Program-made: the position numbers and the translations under genes | In this document: piece after piece, positions 56,578 through 64,000 of the stretch | How the letters are laid out: each line of letters starts with the position of its first letter | Position numbering within the stretch: position 1 is the stretch's first letter | From: an uncultured Flavobacteriales bacterium | Lineage (GTDB): Bacteria; Bacteroidota; Bacteroidia; Flavobacteriales; BACL11 | Direction of reading: 5' to 3' | DNA: 64,000 nt | Assembly: GCA_943788405.1 (NCBI GenBank) | Contig: CALSQD010000002.1 | Span: 108,850-172,849 of the forward strand | Notes under the pieces: generated by a model | Told to the model about the DNA's origin: nothing | Seen by the model: the letters and a program-made list of their open reading frames with translations, nothing else | The model's database searches: none

Positions 56578-57687
56578 ATGAAATACAATAAGAAAAAAGA
56601 AGCAGTATTATTATTAGCTGATGGTACAATTTTCCATGGAAAAGCATTGGGAATTGAAGGTGTTGCTACAGGTGAACTTTGTTTTAATACAGGGATGACA
56701 GGATACCAAGAAGTATTTACTGATCCTTCTTATTTTGGTCAATTAATGATTACTACTAATGCTCATATTGGAAATTATGGTGTGAGTAATAAAGAAACTG
56801 AATCTGCTGATATGAAAATTGCAGGTTTAATTTGTAAAAACCTAAATAATGGCTTTTCTCGTAGGGGAGGTAATGGCGATTTGCAGGAGTATTTTATAGC
56901 TCAAAATAAAGTCGTAATTTCTGATGTAGATACTAGAGCTGTTGTAAGGCATATTCGTGATAAAGGTGCTATGAATGCAATTATCTCAACTGCAACTACT
57001 GATATTACTGAACTGACTAATTTATTAGCTGAAGTTCCTTCTATGGAAGGGTTGGAATTATCATCTTCAGTTTCTACTGAAGCCCCTTATTTTGTTGGTG
57101 ATGAAAATGCTGCTTTTAAGGTAGCAGTATTAGATTTAGGAGTAAAGCAAAATATTTTAAATTGCTTAACTGAAAGAGGTTGTTATTTACAAGTATTTCC
57201 AATGCATACTTCATATGAAGATATGAAAGCTTGGAGTCCTGATGGATTCTTTTTATCGAATGGACCTGGAGATCCTTCTGCAATGCCTAGCGTTATTGAG
57301 CAGGTTAAGAAAGTTACTGCTGATGGAAAGCCAGTATTTGGTATTTGTTTAGGACATCAAGCTTTAGCACTATCAGAAGGTATTTCAACTTATAAAATGC
57401 ATAACGGACATAGAGGTATTAATCATCCAGTAATAAACTTAGCTACAAGAAAGGCAGAGGTTACTTCTCAAAACCATGGTTTTGGAATCTCAGAGGAGGA
57501 TATTAAGAATAACCCTAATGTAGAAGTAACACATGTAAACTTAAATGATGATACAGTTGAAGGAATTAAATTAACAAATAAGAATTGTTTTTCAGTTCAG
57601 TATCACCCAGAATCATCACCAGGACCACATGATTCAAGATACTTATTTGATGAATTTGTAAATAATATTAAAAGCCATAAAAACTAA
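56578..57687 (+). CDS. carA: Carbamoyl-phosphate synthase small subunit
   Basis: Glutamine amidotransferase that supplies ammonia to CarB for pyrimidine and arginine synthesis. The 369 residues have an N-terminal domain with GYQEVFTDPSYFGQLMITT and a class I amidotransferase domain. The latter carries the nucleophile Cys in FGICLGHQALAL and the catalytic His-Glu in VQYHPESSPGPHDS. carB is not adjacent: eno follows 3 nt later, so the large subunit must lie elsewhere. The gene follows the ribosomal terminator closely, and no clear TAnnTTTG box was found. Confidence 0.98.
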   Translation: MKYNKKKEAVLLLADGTIFHGKALGIEGVATGELCFNTGMTGYQEVFTDPSYFGQLMITTNAHIGNYGVSNKETESADMKIAGLICKNLNNGFSRRGGNGDLQEYFIAQNKVVISDVDTRAVVRHIRDKGAMNAIISTATTDITELTNLLAEVPSMEGLELSSSVSTEAPYFVGDENAAFKVAVLDLGVKQNILNCLTERGCYLQVFPMHTSYEDMKAWSPDGFFLSNGPGDPSAMPSVIEQVKKVTADGKPVFGICLGHQALALSEGISTYKMHNGHRGINHPVINLATRKAEVTSQNHGFGISEEDIKNNPNVEVTHVNLNDDTVEGIKLTNKNCFSVQYHPESSPGPHDSRYLFDEFVNNIKSHKN

Positions 57688-58983
<1,296 letters not shown>

Positions 58984-59019
58984 ACAATTATATTAGCAGG
59001 ATTAAATAAAAGAGAGAAA

Positions 59020-60306
59020 ATGGGAAAGAAAGCAGAGTTACATTATGAAGGAAAGGTATTTGAAATTCCAGTTGTTACTGGGAGTGAAAATGAAAATGCA
59101 CTAGATATTAGTAAATTAAGAGGTGAGTCAGGTTTAATTACTTTAGATAGAGGATTTAAAAATACGGGTTCTACTCAAAGTGCAATTACTTTCCTGAATG
59201 GTGAAGAAGGAATTTTAAGATATAGAGGATATTCTATTGAGGAACTAGCAGAAAAATCTTCTTTCTTAGAGGTTTCTTTTTTATTAATTTATGGTGAATT
59301 ACCAACTCAACAAGAGTTAGATAAGTTTACAAAAGATATTTCAGAACACTCTTTAGTACATGAAGATGTGAAATCAATTTTAGATGGTTATCCATCAAAG
59401 GCTCATCCAATGGGAGTACTTTCTTCATTAGTTTCTGCTTTAACAGCTTTTTATCCAAAATCATTAGATCCTAACCGTTCTAAAGAACAGATTAATGGAA
59501 CGATTATTCGTTTTATTGCAAAACTTCCAACTTTAGCGGCTTGGAGTTTTAAAAACAGAATGCGTCAGCCAATTATGTATCCTAAAAATAAGTTGAACTA
59601 TACTTCTAACTTTTTACACATGATGTTTGGTTTACCAACTCAGGATACTGAAATAAACCCTGTTGTTGCAAAAGCATTAGATAAATTACTAATCCTACAT
59701 GCTGATCATGAGCAAAATTGTTCTGCTTCAACCGTAAGAATTGTAGGTTCTTCTCATGCAAGTTTATATGCATCTGTATCGGCAGGTATTGCTGCACTTT
59801 GGGGTCCATTACATGGTGGTGCTAATCAAGCAGTAATTGAAATGTTGGAAGAAATTAAAGCTGACGGTGGTGATGTAGATAAATATGTTGCTAAAGCAAA
59901 AGATAAATCTGATCCTTTCCGTTTAATGGGCTTTGGACATAGAGTTTATAAAAACTTTGATCCTAGAGCTACTATTATTAAAAAGGCTGCTGATGATGTA
60001 TTAAGAGAATTAGGAATTGAAGATCCTGTATTGGATATTGCAATGAAATTAGAAAAAGTAGCATTGGAAGATGAGTACTTTAAAGTAAGAGGATTGTATC
60101 CTAATGTTGATTTCTATTCAGGAATTATTTACAGAGCTTTAGGAATCCCAACAGATATGTTTACGGTAATGTTTGCTATTGGTAGATTGCCAGGTTGGAT
60201 TTCTCAATGGAAAGAAATGAGAGAGAATAATGAGCCAATTGGAAGACCAAGACAAGTATATACTGGGGCTACTGAAAGAGCTTATGTAGGTATGGAAAAC
60301 AGATAA
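59020..60306 (+). CDS. gltA: Citrate synthase
   Basis: TCA-cycle entry enzyme that condenses acetyl-CoA and oxaloacetate. The 428 residues match the long, hexameric type of Gram-negative bacteria. Catalytic residues are the His in LHADHEQNCSAST, the His in MGFGHRVYKNFDPRA and the Asp in PNVDFYSGIIYRALGIP. The segment GPLHGGANQAVIEML is also conserved. It lies 36 nt after eno, and a strong terminator follows. Confidence 0.98.
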   Translation: MGKKAELHYEGKVFEIPVVTGSENENALDISKLRGESGLITLDRGFKNTGSTQSAITFLNGEEGILRYRGYSIEELAEKSSFLEVSFLLIYGELPTQQELDKFTKDISEHSLVHEDVKSILDGYPSKAHPMGVLSSLVSALTAFYPKSLDPNRSKEQINGTIIRFIAKLPTLAAWSFKNRMRQPIMYPKNKLNYTSNFLHMMFGLPTQDTEINPVVAKALDKLLILHADHEQNCSASTVRIVGSSHASLYASVSAGIAALWGPLHGGANQAVIEMLEEIKADGGDVDKYVAKAKDKSDPFRLMGFGHRVYKNFDPRATIIKKAADDVLRELGIEDPVLDIAMKLEKVALEDEYFKVRGLYPNVDFYSGIIYRALGIPTDMFTVMFAIGRLPGWISQWKEMRENNEPIGRPRQVYTGATERAYVGMENR

Positions 60307-60325
60307 TTTTATATAATTAGATATT

Positions 60326-60356
60326 AAAAGAACTCAGCTATTAGTTGAGTTCTTTT
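60326..60356 (+). terminator. Intrinsic terminator of gltA
   Basis: A perfect 11-bp inverted repeat (aaaagaactca 60326-60336, tgagttctttt 60346-60356) encloses a 9-nt loop and ends in T-rich sequence. Its last base is the first base of the box in front of the next gene. Confidence 0.88.
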
Positions 60357-60363
60357 ATTTTTG
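60356..60363 (+). promoter_or_regulatory. Possible -7 box of the UbiD-family gene
   Basis: TATTTTTG fits TAnnTTTG and directly joins the gltA terminator. Only GACT separates it from the ATG at 60368, so a transcript would be leaderless or nearly so. A TTG at -33 is missing, as that position lies in the terminator stem. Confidence 0.35.
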
Positions 60364-60367
60364 GACT

Positions 60368-62092
60368 ATGGCATACAAGAATTTACAACAATGTATTTCG
60401 GACTTAGATAATAAGGGAGAATTAAAGAGAATTAGGGAGGAGATAAATCCTGATTTGGATATGGCATCCTTGCATTTAGATGAATTTGCAAAAGGAGGAA
60501 AAGCTATTTTGTATGAAAATATAAAGGGAAGTAAATTCAAAGCCGTTTCTAATTTATTTGGAACGCTAGAAAGAAGTAAGTTTATGTTTCGGGATAGTTT
60601 GAAACAAGTAAAGAGATTAATTGACCTAAAAACTAATCCTATTTCAGCTTTAAAAAATCCTATTGAAGCTATTTTTACTGCTCTGCATGGTATTTATGCT
60701 ATTCCTGTAAAAGTTAGGTTTCCAAGAAAGTTTAAAGAAGTACAAATAGAAGATTTACCTCAGGTGAAATGTTGGAAAGAGGATGGAGGTGCTTTTATTA
60801 CTTTGCCTCAAGTTTATTCTGAAGATCCAGAAAATCCTGGAATTATGAATTCTAATTTAGGGATGTATCGTGTTCAACTTTCGGGTAATGATTATATGCC
60901 CAACAAAGAAGTAGGGATGCATTATCAAATTCATAGAGGGATTGGTGTACATCAGAAAAAAGCAAATCAAAAAGGTGAACCTTTAAAGGTTTCTGTTTTT
61001 GTGGGAGGACCACCATCACATACCTTTGCAGCTGTTATGCCTTTGCCGGAGGGAATGTCAGAAATGTCTTTTGCAGGAATTTTAGGAGGCAGGAATTTTA
61101 GGTATGCCAAAAAAGATGGCTATACCATTTCGGCTGATGCTGATTTTGTGATTTGTGGGGAGTTGCACCAAAATGATGTAAAACCAGAAGGCCCTTTTGG
61201 AGATCATTTAGGTTATTATTCATTAACTCATGACTTTCCAGTTTTAAAAATTCATAAAGTTTATGCTAAGGAAAATGCCATTTGGCCGTTTACAGTTGTA
61301 GGGCGTCCACCTCAAGAGGATTCTCAGTTTGGTGCATTAATACATGAAATTAGCGGAAAGGCAATAGAACAAGAAATTCCTGGATTGAAAGCGGTAAATG
61401 CAGTGGATGAAGCAGGAGTTCATCCTTTGTTATTGGCGGTAGGAAGTGAAAGGTATACTCCTTACAATCCAACTAAACAACCTCAAGAGTTATTGACTAT
61501 TGCTAATCATATATTGGGCACAGGACAAATGTCCTTAGCAAAGTATATATTTATTTGTGATGAGGAAAATGCACCAAATGTAAATGATGAAAAGGAATAT
61601 TTTACTTATTTTTTGGAACGAGTAAATTGGAAAAGAGATTTACATTTCCAAACTAAAACGACTATTGATACTTTGGATTATAGTGGAGATGGATTGAATG
61701 AAGGTTCAAAAGTGGTGATTGCAGCAGCTGGAGAAATCAAAAGAAAACTGTCTGAAACTTTGGCAAACATTGACTTGCCAAATGAATTTTTTAAACCTAA
61801 ATTAGTGAGTAATGGAAACTTAGTAGTAGAGGGTGCAGGAGAAATGAAAGACTTAATTTCCAGTTTAGAAAAACAAAATATGGAAGGAATAGCAATGATT
61901 ACTTTAGTGGATGATGCCACTTTTACAGCTGAAAATTTCTCTAATTGGTTGTGGGTTACTTTTACCCGTTCCAATCCTGCATCAGATATTTATGGTTTAA
62001 ATGCAGAGTTGAAGAACAAGCACTTTTCTTGTTCTGTGCCAATTATTGATGCTAGAGTAAAAGCACATCATGCTCCTATTTTGGAGCGTTAG
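60368..62092 (+). CDS. UbiD-family decarboxylase
   Basis: A prenylated-FMN-dependent decarboxylase of 574 residues, longer than E. coli UbiD (about 497). The segments GMYRVQLSGNDYMPNKEVGM, GGPPSHTFAAVMPLPEG, FAGILGGRNFRYAKKDGY and EGPFGDHLGYYSL are typical, the last carrying the Glu that acts in catalysis. The Arg-Glu-Glu-like network was not fully traced. In Bacteroidota the most likely substrate is a quinone precursor in menaquinone synthesis; this is inference. It ends 17 bp inside the convergent helicase gene. Confidence 0.88.
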   Translation: MAYKNLQQCISDLDNKGELKRIREEINPDLDMASLHLDEFAKGGKAILYENIKGSKFKAVSNLFGTLERSKFMFRDSLKQVKRLIDLKTNPISALKNPIEAIFTALHGIYAIPVKVRFPRKFKEVQIEDLPQVKCWKEDGGAFITLPQVYSEDPENPGIMNSNLGMYRVQLSGNDYMPNKEVGMHYQIHRGIGVHQKKANQKGEPLKVSVFVGGPPSHTFAAVMPLPEGMSEMSFAGILGGRNFRYAKKDGYTISADADFVICGELHQNDVKPEGPFGDHLGYYSLTHDFPVLKIHKVYAKENAIWPFTVVGRPPQEDSQFGALIHEISGKAIEQEIPGLKAVNAVDEAGVHPLLLAVGSERYTPYNPTKQPQELLTIANHILGTGQMSLAKYIFICDEENAPNVNDEKEYFTYFLERVNWKRDLHFQTKTTIDTLDYSGDGLNEGSKVVIAAAGEIKRKLSETLANIDLPNEFFKPKLVSNGNLVVEGAGEMKDLISSLEKQNMEGIAMITLVDDATFTAENFSNWLWVTFTRSNPASDIYGLNAELKNKHFSCSVPIIDARVKAHHAPILER

Positions 62093-63317
62093 TGTTTTTG
62101 TGTTGAGGCTTCTTAAAATCTCGCTTATTATTCCACTGTTTTTTCTTCTTGTTTTTAGGAGCAATTTTATATTCTGGTCCTTTTTCAAACCCTTTTGGTA
62201 AATCTAATTTTGGAACTTCTTTTTCAATTAGTTTTTCAATATCCTTAAAGTTTTTTACTTGTTTAGGATTTATAAAAGTGATAGCTTCTCCAGTTCTGTC
62301 TGCACGAGCAGTACGCCCAATTCTGTGTACATAATCCTCAGCATCATGGGGTACTTCATAGTTTATTACGAGTTCAATCCCTTTAATGTCAATTCCTCTG
62401 GATAAAATATCGGTAGCTACTAATATGCGAATTTTCTTATTTTTAAAATCACGGATGGTTTGTTCTCTTTGCTCTTGGTCTAATCCTGAATGCATTTCTG
62501 ATGCCCTCATTCCTGCTTTGTTAAGTGTAGTTTTTATTTCTTTTACACTCTTTATGCTTGAAGCAAAAATAAGTACATGACTTAAATCCTTTCCTTTAGC
62601 TTTTAAAATCTCTCTTACCAGTTTTACTTTCTGGTTGTCATGCGACATGTAAGCAATCTGGGTAAGTCCTTCAGCAGGCTTTGAAATTGCAATACTTATG
62701 CTTTCAGGATTTTTAAGTAGAGTAGAAGCAAGAGTCCTAATTTTTGGTGGCATGGTAGCCGAAAACAATAAGTTTTGTCTGTCCTTAGGAAGTTCATTTG
62801 CAATTTTCATAATGTCATCATAAAAGCCCATGTCTAACATTCTATCTGCTTCATCTAAAATAAAATGTTTTACTCCAGAAGTATCAAAATAATTAAAATC
62901 CAAATGTGCAAGCAACCTACCTGGAGTACAGATAATAATATCAGCTCCTTTTTTTAAGGCTTGTTTCTGGTTGTCATATTCTACTCCTGTTCCTCCTCCA
63001 TAAATTGGGTAGGAAGATGAGTTTGTAAAGTAAGAAAACCCTTCAATTTGCCTGTCAATCTGCTTGGCTAATTCCCTAGTTGGCGCTACAATAATTGTAT
63101 TTACTTTATTGTTTTGAGCTGTTTTTGTAAGTTTATCTAAAATAGGTAAAACAAAAGCAGCTGTTTTTCCTGTACCTGTTTGTGCACAGGCAATTAAATC
63201 TTTATTATTTTGAATAATTGGTATTGCTTGTTCTTGTATTGGGGTGGCCTTTTCAAATCCCATCATATCTAGCCCCTCTTGAAGTTCGTTACCGAACTTA
63301 AATTCTGTAAATTTCAT
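62076..63317 (-). CDS. DEAD-box RNA helicase (RhlE-like)
   Basis: ATP-dependent RNA helicase of 413 residues. Motifs in order are the Q motif GFEKATPIQEQAIP, I AQTGTGKTAAF, Ia PTRELAKQ, Ib TPGRLLAHL, II DEADRMLDMGF, III SAT, IV VLIFASS, V ATDILSRGIDI and VI HRIGRTARADRTG. A basic, Lys- and Asn-rich tail (from about 380) suits RNA binding. The arrangement resembles RhlE, which acts in ribosome assembly or RNA turnover. It ends convergently with the UbiD-family gene, overlapping by 17 bp. Confidence 0.95.
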   Translation of the reverse strand: MKFTEFKFGNELQEGLDMMGFEKATPIQEQAIPIIQNNKDLIACAQTGTGKTAAFVLPILDKLTKTAQNNKVNTIIVAPTRELAKQIDRQIEGFSYFTNSSSYPIYGGGTGVEYDNQKQALKKGADIIICTPGRLLAHLDFNYFDTSGVKHFILDEADRMLDMGFYDDIMKIANELPKDRQNLLFSATMPPKIRTLASTLLKNPESISIAISKPAEGLTQIAYMSHDNQKVKLVREILKAKGKDLSHVLIFASSIKSVKEIKTTLNKAGMRASEMHSGLDQEQREQTIRDFKNKKIRILVATDILSRGIDIKGIELVINYEVPHDAEDYVHRIGRTARADRTGEAITFINPKQVKNFKDIEKLIEKEVPKLDLPKGFEKGPEYKIAPKNKKKKQWNNKRDFKKPQHKNTNAPK

Positions 63318-63358
63318 TGTGTAAAGATACTAAAAGGAAAATTGCTATCTGATAATAA

Positions 63359-63757
63359 TTAAATTAGGATTTGTTTGATGTACTCTACCACTATTCCGAG
63401 TATTATCCAAACAGGAAAATGAATAAAACTGATGATTCCTTTCCATTGTTTTCCTTTTGGTAAATAGCTGTAATCCCAGAGTCGTATTCCTTGTTTTAAT
63501 AAAGGGTATCCTACTAAAATTTCAATAATCCAAACCCAAATAGGATATGATAAATAACGAACAATATCATTTGTAATTATACTCTCTGCTAAATCAAACC
63601 CGTAGGATAATCCAAAAGCATAAATAGGAAACATCCAAAAAGAAGTATGTCCCATTAAGTTGATTTTCTTTTTTGTGATGAGATCAAAAAAGGCAGTGAA
63701 GGCTACTTCTGCACAAATACCAAACATCCCCCAAAATAAGATTTCTGGAATATACAT
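63359..63757 (-). CDS. TMEM229-like / CmpB-like membrane protein
   Basis: A 132-residue protein with about four hydrophobic spans. The segments GICAEVAFTAFFDL, GHTSFWMFPIYAFG, YPIWVWIIEILVGYPLL and IRLWDYSYLPKGKQWKGI match the pattern of the TMEM229 / ABC_trans_CmpB family: EVxFTA, TSxWMFPIYG, WDYS. The function of the family is not known to me. The frame opens at 63793, but the ATG at 63757 overlaps the stop codon of the aldehyde dehydrogenase gene (TAATG), so I prefer it. It is probably cotranscribed with that gene. Confidence 0.65.
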   Translation of the reverse strand: MYIPEILFWGMFGICAEVAFTAFFDLITKKKINLMGHTSFWMFPIYAFGLSYGFDLAESIITNDIVRYLSYPIWVWIIEILVGYPLLKQGIRLWDYSYLPKGKQWKGIISFIHFPVWIILGIVVEYIKQILI

Positions 63758-63999
63758 TACTCTAAAATGAATTTTAGAATTTGTCTTTTCCATTTTGTAA
63801 ATGGAGTGTATTTTATATTGGGTTCAAACAAAAAGGATTTGTGCAAAATACTTTTATAATGGGTGAAAGTGTCAAAACCAGCTTTGGAATGATAGTTCCC
63901 AATTCCACTTGCACCTACACCACCAAAAGGTAAATTAGGGTTAGAAAGATGAACTAAGGATTCGTTAATAGCGCCTCCTCCAAAGGAAATTTCATGTAG
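63757..63999 (-). CDS. Aldehyde dehydrogenase, C-terminal fragment at window edge
   Basis: The minus strand from the right edge encodes about 80 residues to a stop codon at 63757-63759. They include ISFGGGAINESLVHLSNPNL, PFGGVGASGIGNYHSKAGFD and THYKSILHK. This is the C-terminal signature of NAD(P)-dependent aldehyde dehydrogenases, closest in style to the fatty or coniferyl aldehyde dehydrogenase group. The catalytic Cys and Glu lie beyond the window. The stop codon overlaps the start of the TMEM229-like gene. Confidence 0.88.
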   Translation of the reverse strand, partial: LHEISFGGGAINESLVHLSNPNLPFGGVGASGIGNYHSKAGFDTFTHYKSILHKSFLFEPNIKYTPFTKWKRQILKFILE

Positions 64000-64000
64000 T

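Overview
The window is AT-rich chromosomal DNA from a member of the Bacteroidota, most likely a marine or freshwater relative of the Flavobacteriales. The evidence is TAnnTTTG-type promoter boxes, start codons with no Shine-Dalgarno sequence, type IX secretion (T9SS) sorting domains of both type A and type B, SprB-type repeats, a fused str-S10-spc-alpha ribosomal operon lacking tufA, and zinc-free L36 and S14. The finer placement is an inference from overall protein character.

Layout. (1) 1-4741, minus strand: a biotin operon bioF-bioD-bioA-(ketoacyl synthase)-bioB, with bioB cut by the left edge. (2) 4813-6565, minus: atpD-atpC, detached from the rest of the ATP synthase genes. (3) 6714-7646: ribF. 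(4) 7737-10282, minus: a TPR sensor histidine kinase, a LuxR-type response regulator and two tiny ORFs. (5) 10303-12585, minus: a UvrD/PcrA helicase. (6) 12678-38799, plus: a 26-kb island of five giant secreted proteins built of SprB-like repeats. (7) 39007-56499, plus: 33 ribosomal, translation, secretion and RNA polymerase genes in one run. (8) 56578-62092, plus: carA, eno, gltA and a UbiD-family decarboxylase. (9) 62076-64000, minus: a RhlE-like DEAD-box helicase, a TMEM229-like membrane protein and the 3' end of an aldehyde dehydrogenase gene.

The most unusual part is the giant-protein island. Three of its five genes (called A at 17187, B at 29660 and C at 34216) have unrelated N-terminal heads. 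From mid-gene to nearly the stop codon they share about 3.0 kb that looks nucleotide-identical. A and C share the longer upstream part, whereas B and C share the downstream end including the transcription terminator. Patchy edges (a 29-bp identical island separated by 43 bp of diverged sequence, and a switch in the last codons) look like recent gene conversion. This suggests a set of surface proteins with interchangeable heads on one constant repeat stalk and one constant T9SS type A anchor.

A second theme is promoter architecture. Several genes (bioF, the biotin-cluster ketoacyl synthase, the histidine kinase, the UbiD-family gene) have a TAnnTTTG box ending only 4-8 nt before the ATG, often inside the preceding gene or terminator. 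This predicts leaderless or nearly leaderless mRNAs. atpD and rpsL share an extended 18-nt initiation motif.

The ribosomal block, ATP synthase genes and central metabolism genes look ordinary. No tRNA, rRNA, CRISPR array, transposase or prophage gene was seen, and no stretch over 300 bases lacks a gene.
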